A DNA stretch of 54,103 nucleotides, taken from NCBI RefSeq assembly GCF_007829435.1, contig NZ_VLJN01000065.1, forward strand, positions 96,190 to 150,292, read 5' to 3'. The notes under the pieces were generated by a model. That model did no database searches, was not told where the DNA came from, and worked only from the letters and a program-made list of their open reading frames with translations. Of this stretch, positions 36,958 through 44,397 are shown piece by piece; the stretch's first letter is position 1; the number at the start of each line of letters is the position of its first letter. Source of the stretch: Cupriavidus gilardii J11 (GTDB taxonomy: Bacteria > Pseudomonadota > Gammaproteobacteria > Burkholderiales > Burkholderiaceae). Position numbers and translations under genes: made by a program.

Positions 36958-37347
36958 ATGCCTTTCCGCCCGCAACCGCGCGAAATCGTGCTTGGCATCC
37001 TGCTGGCCGTATCGCTGCTCGGACTCGCCGCCGGCAGTCGTGCCGACGGCCTGTTGCGGCACGACTATCGGGACTCCGCCGGCGCCCCGCTGCTCGCGGG
37101 CGGCATGGAGCGCACCGTGTTGCGCGCACAGAATACCGACCATGTACGCGCGCAGATCGAGCGGATGGAAGCGCGCGCACGGGCCGACGAGCGCCTGAGC
37201 GGCCGACGCGGCGCCCAGCCGGCTCCCGCTCCCCAGCCCACCGAAAGCGTGCGCAGCACGCAAGCGGACAATTCGGCGTCCGCGGATAGCCGGCCAGCCA
37301 CCGCGGGCCCCGGCTGGCAGTCGCCTGGCCGCGACAGCAGCCGGTAG
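36958..37347 (+). CDS. Hypothetical exported protein
   Basis: A 129-residue protein of unknown function. Residues 1-30 form a plausible signal peptide (VLGILLAVSLLGLAAGSRA). The mature part is hydrophilic and Arg/Ala/Ser/Pro-rich, with a charged helical stretch around residues 60-80 and a low-complexity C-terminus. The ribosome site is weak. The signal peptide is the main reason to accept it, and antisense open frames overlap it, so it is less secure than its neighbours. Confidence 0.55.
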   Translation: MPFRPQPREIVLGILLAVSLLGLAAGSRADGLLRHDYRDSAGAPLLAGGMERTVLRAQNTDHVRAQIERMEARARADERLSGRRGAQPAPAPQPTESVRSTQADNSASADSRPATAGPGWQSPGRDSSR

Positions 37348-37587
37348 ACCGGAACTTTCTCGCTATTTCGCCTGTCCAAAATCCGTGGCGCTCGCGGCGC
37401 GACCGCCACCTGGCTGCCGCCCGGCGCTGACCGGTGTTCAGCAGCGTGCCGTCGGTCGCAGGCGGCAAACGCACACTGACATACCCGTACCGAGGCAACC
37501 CCTCGACCGCTCCTGCCTTCGAGGCGCCTCTTCCCGCTACGTGTCGCAATGGGCGCGGCCTTCGTCAACCCTACCGACGAGGATCGT

Positions 37588-37731
37588 ATGTTATCCATGC
37601 TGACCGATCTGGCCCGACATGCGGGCCAGCTGACATTGACCGTGCTGTTCATGGGCGTCCTTGCAGCGGCACTGTACGGTGAAACCAGTCTCGGCGTCCT
37701 GCTGGGCGTCATCTCGAACGCGCCGCGCTGA
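37588..37731 (+). CDS. Small single-span membrane protein
   Basis: A 47-residue peptide starting at the ATG at 37588, with GAGG about 6 bases upstream; the in-frame ATG at 37549 has no such signal. It has one clear hydrophobic segment (LTLTVLFMGVLAAALYG, about residues 16-32). I do not recognise it. It lies between an exported orphan and a TM2-domain protein on the same strand. Confidence 0.5.
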   Translation: MLSMLTDLARHAGQLTLTVLFMGVLAAALYGETSLGVLLGVISNAPR

Positions 37732-37954
37732 CGGCGATCCGGACGTTGCTGCAAGACACGTTTTCGCAGGTTTTGCACCAGCGCCCCTGAACTGGCCGGC
37801 AGCGTGCACCGCGCGTGCCGCCCGGCCTGACCACAATGGCGAAACGACGGGCAGTGCGACGTACAATGTGCGTCGCACTGCCCGGTTGCTTTGCGCGCCG
37901 GCAACGCACCCGATCCATCCGTTCCAAGTCGACAGCGCTCGCCGCCCAATCGTC

Positions 37955-38452
37955 ATGACCGCCACTTCCCACTCCGCCGCCCCGCGACGCGACGCCGGCC
38001 CCTCGGCCAGGCCCATGCGCAAGTCCAAGCTGCTGACCGTCGCGCTGGCGTTTCTGCTGGGCAGCGTCGGCGTACACCGCTTCTACATCGGCGGGCCGCG
38101 CGATCCTTATGGATGGGTTCACCTCCTTGCCACTTTGGCGGGCGCGATCGGCGTCACGTCGATGGTATTGGGCACCGGGTCGCCGGTGCTCAACTGGACT
38201 TTCGCCGTGGCGGGCGGCGCCTCCGTGATCTGTGCCTTCCTTGCTGCCATCGTCTATGGGCTGCGGCCCGACGAACGTTGGGACGCGCGCTTCAATCCGG
38301 ATGGCCAGCCCACCCGCTCCGGCTGGCCGGTCGTGATTCTGGTGATCCTGTCGCTGATGATCGGCACCGGCCTGCTGATGGCCGGACTGGCCATCAGCTT
38401 CCAGACCTTCTTCGAGTCGCAGGTCGAAGCCGCGCGCGAGCTCTCGCAATAG
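37955..38452 (+). CDS. TM2 domain-containing membrane protein
   Basis: A 165-residue protein with the TM2 signature LTVALAFLLGSVGVHRFYIG at residues 27-46, a family of unknown function with a short loop between two membrane helices. Further hydrophobic stretches (about residues 55-75, 82-100 and 123-145) suggest four to five membrane spans in all. A charged loop with RPDERWD precedes the last span. The N-terminus is cytoplasmic-like and basic. Confidence 0.8.
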   Translation: MTATSHSAAPRRDAGPSARPMRKSKLLTVALAFLLGSVGVHRFYIGGPRDPYGWVHLLATLAGAIGVTSMVLGTGSPVLNWTFAVAGGASVICAFLAAIVYGLRPDERWDARFNPDGQPTRSGWPVVILVILSLMIGTGLLMAGLAISFQTFFESQVEAARELSQ

Positions 38453-38528
38453 CCGCGGAACATCGCAGGTCTATTTGATTCAAGTCATCCCATTCAAGCG
38501 TTCGTCGACCATACTGAACGGGTTGCCG

Positions 38529-38560
38529 TGACCGGCGACGCCATGCGGCGTCACCGGTCA
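38529..38560 (+). repeat. Long hairpin upstream of a small orphan gene
   Basis: TGACCGGCGACGCC-ATGC-GGCGTCACCGGTCA forms a 14-position stem with one internal mismatch and a 4-base loop. It is 20 bases before the start of the 71-residue orphan. It has no T-run, so it may be an operator, RNA structure or the end of the TM2 gene transcript. Confidence 0.6.
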
Positions 38561-38580
38561 CTACCATCCCAGGAGTCGAC

Positions 38581-38796
38581 ATGAGCGTACCCAACTATGA
38601 AGTCGGCCGCCTGGCCGCCTTGACGGTGAGAATGGTGATGGCATCCGGGCTGTCCCGCGACGATGCGCGAGCCGCGCTGGACCTGGCTTGCGCCATGATG
38701 GACGGCGGCCCGGCACAAGAGGAAGCAGCGCATCGCATGCCGATTCGCGGCAACGATCCTTCCGCGCGCGGCGCGGCTCACGTTCCGCGGGGTTAG
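38581..38796 (+). CDS. Hypothetical small protein
   Basis: A 71-residue protein of unknown function. AGGAG lies 6 bases upstream of the ATG. The first 40 residues look like a folded helical unit (YEVGRLAALTVRMVMASGLS then DDARAALDLACAMMDG), while the last 25 are basic and Gly/Arg/Ala-rich. Its TAG stop overlaps the TAA stop of the convergent PHA depolymerase gene by two bases. A strong hairpin precedes it. Confidence 0.62.
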   Translation: MSVPNYEVGRLAALTVRMVMASGLSRDDARAALDLACAMMDGGPAQEEAAHRMPIRGNDPSARGAAHVPRG

Positions 38797-40031
38797 CGCG
38801 CGGTAGCGTGCGTCCGATCGGCCTGCTCCATCCAGTCAAGTAGCGCGGGACAGACGGTGTCGCGCCAGCGCTGGCCGCTGAAGAGGTCGTAGTGATCCGC
38901 GTCCGGCACCGTGATGTCGTGCCGCGCCGATACCGGCAGTCCTTCGCACAGGCCATTTGCCGCATGGGTCTGGCCCGCACCACAAATGTCGTCGCGCGCG
39001 GCTTCGATGGTCAGCAGCCGGGTCTCGCGCAGGCATCCCGGCCGTACCAGCTCCCCCGCCAACTGCCACCGCCCCTTCGCCAGCGCCATCTGCTGGAATA
39101 CGACGCGCAAGGTGTCAAGAAAGAACTCGGCGGTCATGTCGAGGACCGAACTGAATTGCGCCATCGACCGCTCGATCTCCCTGGCGCGCTCGCTTTCCGT
39201 CGAGCCTCGGCACAGCCAGCCCATCAACAGCGACAGTTGCCGGTCAGGTTGCGCCGCCACGAGCGTCGGATACTGCAGGAAACCGGGATACACGCGGCGC
39301 CCCGCACCGGCATACCCTTCCGGCACGACCCCGATTGCACTGGCATCAAGCCACGTCGGCGACAGCGTGGCGGCGACCCGCTCCAGCGCGGTCGGGGCCA
39401 GCCTTGCGTCGATCGGGCCGCCGAGCAATGTCAGCGTTCGCGGCTCCTGGCCACCGCGCTGGGCACGGCGCGCAACGGCGGCCAGGGCCGGCACCGTGGC
39501 CTGGCAGACCGCCACGATATGCAGGTCACTGGCGCCGAGCTGGACGATGAATTGCTCCAGCGTGCGTACACAGTCATCCAGCCCGAAACGGCCGCGGGCC
39601 ACCGGCACATCGCGCGCATCGGCCCAATCCGTCACGAACACATCCGCGTCCGCCACCAACCCGATCACCATGTCGCGCAACAACATCGCGTGATGGCCAG
39701 CGAGCGGAGCGCACAGCAGGATGCGACGTGGCGGCTTGTCACGATGACTCGAGGCGCGAAATGCCCGCAGCGCGCAAAAGCCCGTGTCGCTTTCGACGGC
39801 CTCGGCAACAGGAGTCCGAAGCCCGCCCGACTCGATTTCCCGGAGGTCGAACGTCGGCGTGCCGAACTGCTTCAGCCATGCCTGAAAGGCGTGATAACAC
39901 TGCGCGAAGCGGCGCCGCTGCGCGATCGCGGCGAACGAATACGGGCTGGCGGCCCATGCCCGGAACGCCAGCTCGTCCCACCCCGCCACCGGTCGCGGCG
40001 CCGCACCACCGTGATGCGCAGGATCGCTCAT
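38793..40031 (-). CDS. phaZ: Intracellular polyhydroxyalkanoate depolymerase
   Basis: A 412-residue alpha/beta-hydrolase of the intracellular PHA depolymerase family, which mobilises stored polyhydroxybutyrate granules. The segment HIVAVCQATVPALAAVARRA carries the nucleophile Cys typical of this family; other members usually read CQP. ILLCAPLAGHHAMLLRDMV and DADVFVTDWADARDVP are also conserved. The start at 40031 has GGAG upstream; an earlier in-frame ATG at 40073 is not supported. It suggests the organism stores PHA, although no synthase lies here. Confidence 0.9.
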   Translation of the reverse strand: MSDPAHHGGAAPRPVAGWDELAFRAWAASPYSFAAIAQRRRFAQCYHAFQAWLKQFGTPTFDLREIESGGLRTPVAEAVESDTGFCALRAFRASSHRDKPPRRILLCAPLAGHHAMLLRDMVIGLVADADVFVTDWADARDVPVARGRFGLDDCVRTLEQFIVQLGASDLHIVAVCQATVPALAAVARRAQRGGQEPRTLTLLGGPIDARLAPTALERVAATLSPTWLDASAIGVVPEGYAGAGRRVYPGFLQYPTLVAAQPDRQLSLLMGWLCRGSTESERAREIERSMAQFSSVLDMTAEFFLDTLRVVFQQMALAKGRWQLAGELVRPGCLRETRLLTIEAARDDICGAGQTHAANGLCEGLPVSARHDITVPDADHYDLFSGQRWRDTVCPALLDWMEQADRTHATAR

Positions 40032-40178
40032 GGACTGCTCCGTCCGCGGCGCATGGGCTTCGCGCCGCTGCATGACTGCCGCGCATGTCTCCAGACGCGC
40101 GCCGGCGAAATTCCTATTATGGGCGTCCCCGGCACGCCTTCCCGTTCGCGATAGGCGAAAACCGCCGCGGCGCGTTGA

Positions 40179-41411
40179 CTAGAACAGCGTTCCCTGCCGC
40201 GTGTCGCGTGGAGCCGCGGGCGGCACGAACTGCGACGTATCGAGATCGAAGCGCTCGTAGCGGAATCCGAGCCGCTCGGCGGCCTTGTAGAAGCGCTGGC
40301 GCATCAGGTCGGCCCAGATGCCGGTGCCTCGCATCCGCGTGGCGAAATTCGCGTCGTAGTCCTTGCCGCCGCGCATATCGCGCACGCGGTTCATGACCCG
40401 TTCGGCGCGGTCCGGGAAATGTGCCCGCAGCCATTGCTGGAACAATGGATCGACCTCCCATGGCAGCCGCAGCACGATGTAGTTCGCATAGACGGCACCG
40501 GCTTCGCGCGCGGCCTCCAGCACGCGTTCGAGATCCGGCTCGGTGATGAACGGAATCACCGGGGCCACGCTTACCCCGACCGGAATCCCGGCCTCCGTCA
40601 GGGTGCGGATGGTCCGCAGCCGCCTCGATGGCGTGGCCGCGCGCGGCTCAAGTGTGCGGGCGATGTCGGCGTCCAGCGTCGTGATGGTGATCGCGGCAAC
40701 GGACAGCCGCCGCGCGGCCATCGGCGCCAACAGGTCGATATCGCGCTCGATCAGCGAGGATTTGGTGATCAGGCCCACCGGGTGATGGCAATCATGCAGG
40801 ACCTGCAATACGTCGCGGGTGATGCGGCGTGTGCGTTCGATCGGCTGGTAGGCGTCGGTATTCACGCCCAGCGCGATCGTCTCGCAGCGATAGGATGGCT
40901 TGGACAGCGCCTCGCGCAGGCGCTCGGCCGCATTCTCCTTGGCGAACAGGCGGGTCTCGAAATCGAGACCCGGCGACAGGTCGAGATAGGCGTGCGTCGG
41001 CCTGGCGAAGCAATAGATGCAGCCGTGCTCGCAGCCCCGATAGGGGTTCAGCGAGGTATTGAACGGAATATCGGGCGACGCGTTGCGGGTGAGGATAGAG
41101 CGCGCCTGCTCGCCGGTGACCTGCGTCACCAGACGCGGCAGCGCCGGTCCGGTATCGTGCTGGTCGCGCTCCCCAGCCGCAGCCTCATGGCCGTGATCCG
41201 CCAGCGCCACGGGCCGCGTGTCTTCTTCGGAACCGCTCCAACCGTCGTCAAACGGCTCGCGGATATCGCGCTCGAATCTGCCTTGCAGATTGCTGACCGC
41301 GCCGCGACCCTTGCGCGCGCGCAGCGGAAGCGATGCCGCCTCGTCCTGGGGTTCCCGCTCGCGTACGTAGCGGTCCGCATCCTTCATGTCATGCCGGCTG
41401 GCCCTTCTCAT
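40179..41411 (-). CDS. PA0069-type radical SAM protein
   Basis: A 410-residue radical SAM protein of a widespread uncharacterised family (Rv2578c/PA0069 type). SLNPYRGCEHGCIYCFARPT, at about residues 121-140, holds the CxxxCxxC ligands of the 4Fe-4S cluster. It overlaps the end of the Lrp-type regulator gene by 23 bases if started at 41411; the ATG at 41387, just after that gene's stop, is an alternative. Both genes are probably co-transcribed. The reaction is unknown. Confidence 0.88.
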   Translation of the reverse strand: MRRASRHDMKDADRYVREREPQDEAASLPLRARKGRGAVSNLQGRFERDIREPFDDGWSGSEEDTRPVALADHGHEAAAGERDQHDTGPALPRLVTQVTGEQARSILTRNASPDIPFNTSLNPYRGCEHGCIYCFARPTHAYLDLSPGLDFETRLFAKENAAERLREALSKPSYRCETIALGVNTDAYQPIERTRRITRDVLQVLHDCHHPVGLITKSSLIERDIDLLAPMAARRLSVAAITITTLDADIARTLEPRAATPSRRLRTIRTLTEAGIPVGVSVAPVIPFITEPDLERVLEAAREAGAVYANYIVLRLPWEVDPLFQQWLRAHFPDRAERVMNRVRDMRGGKDYDANFATRMRGTGIWADLMRQRFYKAAERLGFRYERFDLDTSQFVPPAAPRDTRQGTLF

Positions 41412-41892
41412 CGACCGGAATGGCCAGCGTCTCCTTGATCTCTTCCATCACGATATAGCTCTTGGACTGGGCCGCGCCCGGAAGTTGCAGCAGGATGTCG
41501 CCAAGCAGCCGTCGGTACTCGCCGATCTCGCGGATCCGGGCCTTGATCAGGTAGTCGAAGTCGCCCGACACGAGATGGCATTCCATCACTTCTGGAATCC
41601 GCAACACCTCGCGCCGGAACTGCTCGAACATATTCCCGGCCTTGTTGTCCAGCGTGATCTCCACGAAGACCAGCAGCGCATGGCCGAGCAGCGCCGGATT
41701 GAGCCGCGCGTGGTAGCCCATGATGACACCATCGCGTTCCAGCCGCTTGACGCGCTCGATGCACGGCGTGATGGTCAATCCCACGGCCTCGGCAAGGTCC
41801 TTCATCGACATGCGCCCATCCGCTTGAAGAAGTCCCAGGATGCGGCGGTCGAGGCGGTCCAGGCCGCGCACGGGTTGGCGGATGGTTCTCAT
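41389..41892 (-). CDS. Lrp/AsnC family transcriptional regulator
   Basis: A 167-residue regulator with an AsnC-type helix-turn-helix (DRRILGLLQADGRMSMKDLA onward, about residues 15-60) and a ligand-binding RAM domain (LVFVEITLDN, VSGDFDYLIKAR). It is divergent from dadA across a 108-base AT-rich gap, the arrangement seen for regulators of alanine/D-amino acid catabolism. Direct control of dadA is inferred. There is no clear ribosome site. Confidence 0.93.
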   Translation of the reverse strand: MRTIRQPVRGLDRLDRRILGLLQADGRMSMKDLAEAVGLTITPCIERVKRLERDGVIMGYHARLNPALLGHALLVFVEITLDNKAGNMFEQFRREVLRIPEVMECHLVSGDFDYLIKARIREIGEYRRLLGDILLQLPGAAQSKSYIVMEEIKETLAIPVDEKGQPA

Positions 41893-42000
41893 TATTTTTT
41901 ACTGTTTGCGTGAAATATTCGGGAATTATGCCTGCCCAAGTTGCAATACGATAGACCATCTTCCTCCCATATCCACTTTCTTTGGTTTCGAGGTCCTGGC
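41893..42000. promoter_or_regulatory. Divergent lrp-dadA regulatory region
   Basis: This 108-base gap is notably AT-rich compared with its surroundings, with ATTATTTTTTACTG and GTGAAATATTCGGGAATTAT near the lrp start. Lrp-type proteins bind such AT-rich imperfect palindromes, so this is the likely control region for both genes. GAGGT near 41988 serves dadA. Confidence 0.6.
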
Positions 42001-43293
42001 ATGCGTGTTCTCGTTCTCGGCAGCGGCGTCATCGGCGTTACCAGCGCCTGGTATCTGGCGAAGGCCGGCCACGAGGTCACCGTGGTCGATCGCGAGGCGG
42101 CGCCGGCGCAAGGCACCAGCTTCGCCAACGCCGGCCAGATTTCGCCCGGTTACGCCTCGCCCTGGGCCGCTCCCGGTGTGCCGCTGAAGGCGATCAAATG
42201 GATGTTCCAGCAGCATGCGCCGCTGTCCATCCGGCCTGACGGCACCTTGTTCCAGCTTCGCTGGATGTGGCAGATGCTGATGAACTGCAGCGCCGAACGC
42301 TACGCCGTCAACAAGGAGCGGATGGTCCGTCTGGCCGAGTACAGCCGCGACTGCATCCGGGCGCTGCGAGCGGAAACCGGCATCGCCTATGAGGGCCGGC
42401 AGCAGGGCACGCTGCAGCTGTTCCGCACCCAGGAGCAACTCGAAGGCGCCGCGAAGGACATCGCGGTGCTCGAAGAGGCGGGCGTGCCCTACCAGCTTCT
42501 GTCGCGCGACCAGCTCGCGCGCAGCGAACCGGCCCTGGCGGCCGTGCGCGACAAGCTGTCGGGCGGCCTGCGCCTTCCCAATGACGAAACCGGCGACTGC
42601 CAGCTGTTCACGCAGCGCCTTGCCGTGATGGCGGAAAGCCTCGGCGTGAAGTTCCTGCATCAGCGCAGCATCGACAGCCTGCTGACCAAGGGCAACGCGG
42701 TGGCGGGCGCCGTGGTAGGTGGCGAGCCGATGCTGGCCGACCTCGTCGTCGTGGCGCTGGGCAGCTGGTCCACTCCCTTCGTCAGGAACTTCCTGCAGAT
42801 CCCCGTGTATCCGCTGAAGGGCTTCTCGATCACCGTGCCGATGGTCGACGCATCCCGCAGCCCGGTGTCTACCGTGCTGGACGAAACCTACAAGGTAGCA
42901 ATTACCCGTTTCGACGATCGTATCCGTGTCGGGGGTATGGCCCAGATCGTCGGCTACGATCGCTCGCTCGATCCCGCCAAGCGGCGCACGCTGGAGCACG
43001 TGGTGACTGACCTGTTCCCCGGCGCCGGCGATGTCGAGCAGGCCACGTTCTGGACTGGACTGCGTCCAATGACCCCCGATGGCACGCCGATCGTCGGCCC
43101 GACGCATATCAAGGGGCTGTGGCTGAACACCGGCCATGGCACGCTGGGCTGGACCATGGCCTGCGGCTCAGGCAAGCTGCTGGCCGATCTGGTGTCGGGC
43201 ACGTCGCCGGCGATCCGGGCCGACGATCTGTCGGTGGCCCGCTATCAGCGGCGCGCGCCACAACGCGTATCGCCCCGCCCCGCCACCGTTTGA
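42001..43293 (+). CDS. dadA: D-amino acid dehydrogenase small subunit
   Basis: A 430-residue FAD enzyme that oxidises D-amino acids, chiefly D-alanine, to keto acids and passes electrons to the respiratory chain. The N-terminal [20 protein letters not shown] is the FAD-binding fold, followed by [19 protein letters not shown], typical of DadA. The C-terminal [18 protein letters not shown] is also conserved. GAGGT lies 8 bases before the ATG at 42001. It is followed by a strong terminator and divergent from an Lrp-type regulator. Confidence 0.96.
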   Translation: MRVLVLGSGVIGVTSAWYLAKAGHEVTVVDREAAPAQGTSFANAGQISPGYASPWAAPGVPLKAIKWMFQQHAPLSIRPDGTLFQLRWMWQMLMNCSAERYAVNKERMVRLAEYSRDCIRALRAETGIAYEGRQQGTLQLFRTQEQLEGAAKDIAVLEEAGVPYQLLSRDQLARSEPALAAVRDKLSGGLRLPNDETGDCQLFTQRLAVMAESLGVKFLHQRSIDSLLTKGNAVAGAVVGGEPMLADLVVVALGSWSTPFVRNFLQIPVYPLKGFSITVPMVDASRSPVSTVLDETYKVAITRFDDRIRVGGMAQIVGYDRSLDPAKRRTLEHVVTDLFPGAGDVEQATFWTGLRPMTPDGTPIVGPTHIKGLWLNTGHGTLGWTMACGSGKLLADLVSGTSPAIRADDLSVARYQRRAPQRVSPRPATV

Positions 43294-43341
43294 GCGACCG
43301 CCAACGCGTGCTCCGCGTCAGATCCGGTGAGGGACAAAGGG

Positions 43342-43369
43342 AGGACGGCATGAATGCCGTCCTTTTTTT
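43342..43369 (+). terminator. Rho-independent terminator of dadA
   Basis: AGGACGGCAT-GA-ATGCCGTCCT is a perfect 10-bp stem followed by TTTTTT. It is 48 bases after the dadA stop and marks a clean transcript end. Confidence 0.92.
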
Positions 43370-43511
43370 CCATGCGGCCCGGAAAGACACCGGAAGCTGA
43401 AGAACGCTGGAAAGCCGAAAAGCTTGCGGCAGCGTTGACAAGGACAATTCTGGTTTTTGGTGCACGCCACGCGCTGCACATCGATCAACCCGACTGTCGC
43501 TTTTTCAGCCC

Positions 43512-44321
43512 ATGCCGCAGTTCAACTCCATTCCCAGCGGTGCCGGCCCCAACGCGGCCGTCAATCCGCCAAGTGCGGGACCGCACCCCTCTCCGACCGA
43601 GAAACCGCATCCCACTGGCGAGCTGACGCTGCCGGCATCGCCCAACACGACGGACCCGGCGGTGTCGATCTCCTGGCTGCCTGCGCCGCTGCTCCCCTAC
43701 CTGGTGGCATTGCTGCCTCTACGCGACGCCAACGCCCTCGCCGCAACCGCGAAGCGCTATAGCGGGTTCGCCGCGAGTCCCGAGGCGGTCCACCGTGCCG
43801 CCTGCGTATCCAGCCTGGCGAACTTCATCCAGGTGGAACACGACACGCGGCACGCGCCGCCGCCAGTGCGCGAAGCGGTGCTGCTCCGTCTGGCAAAACA
43901 GATCGCGCGGCTGCCTGCCGCTTCTCGTGTGGAAGCATGCACCGTACTGGCGCGGCAGGTCGCGCAACTGCCCGCGGCCTCTCGCCCGGAAGTGTGCGCC
44001 ATACTGGCGAGCAACATGGGTCATTGCTCCCTTCAGACGCTTTCATCGATGCTGCTCGCGCTCGGGGCCGACTTGCTGCAGGACCCCGCGGTATTGACGT
44101 GCATGGCCCCAGAGATACAGGACATGAAGACCGCTGACGCGTTGCAGGCGGTCGCAGACTGTTGGCGCATGGGAGATTGGGGCGGGGAGAGGTTGCCGTT
44201 GATCAGCGCCGCGATGAAACTCTCGATGGAGGCACAACTGCAGATCACCATGAGAACCGTGGTTGACAGCATGCGCGAGTCTCTAGTGAGGATGCGCAAT
44301 ACCATCGCAGAGAAACTCTGA
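43512..44321 (+). CDS. Orphan protein with F-box-like segment and 19-residue repeats
   Basis: A 269-residue protein of unknown function. Residues 1-52 are Pro/Ser/Thr/Ala-rich with no signal peptide. Residues 54-88 (SWLPAPLLPYLVALLPLRDA continuing NALAATAKRYSGF) match the F-box pattern: LP-start, paired leucines, LRD, then A-T-KRY. Residues 115-171 hold three 19-residue units, each near LPAASRxEACxVLAxQVAQ. The C-terminal 90 residues are helical. It lies alone after the dadA terminator, with TTGACA at 43435 but no good -10 or ribosome site. Secretion into a eukaryotic host is only a possibility. Confidence 0.68.
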   Translation: MPQFNSIPSGAGPNAAVNPPSAGPHPSPTEKPHPTGELTLPASPNTTDPAVSISWLPAPLLPYLVALLPLRDANALAATAKRYSGFAASPEAVHRAACVSSLANFIQVEHDTRHAPPPVREAVLLRLAKQIARLPAASRVEACTVLARQVAQLPAASRPEVCAILASNMGHCSLQTLSSMLLALGADLLQDPAVLTCMAPEIQDMKTADALQAVADCWRMGDWGGERLPLISAAMKLSMEAQLQITMRTVVDSMRESLVRMRNTIAEKL

Positions 44322-44397
44322 CTCGTATCGGTAGCGCATCCACACCCATCGCGCTCATGAGCGACTTCGCCTTCCCCGCCCAGACACATCCAGCCGG

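Noticed and set aside
40031-40073. The longer N-terminus for the PHA depolymerase
   Set aside because: The upstream Met has no ribosome site, while GGAG precedes the Met at 40031.
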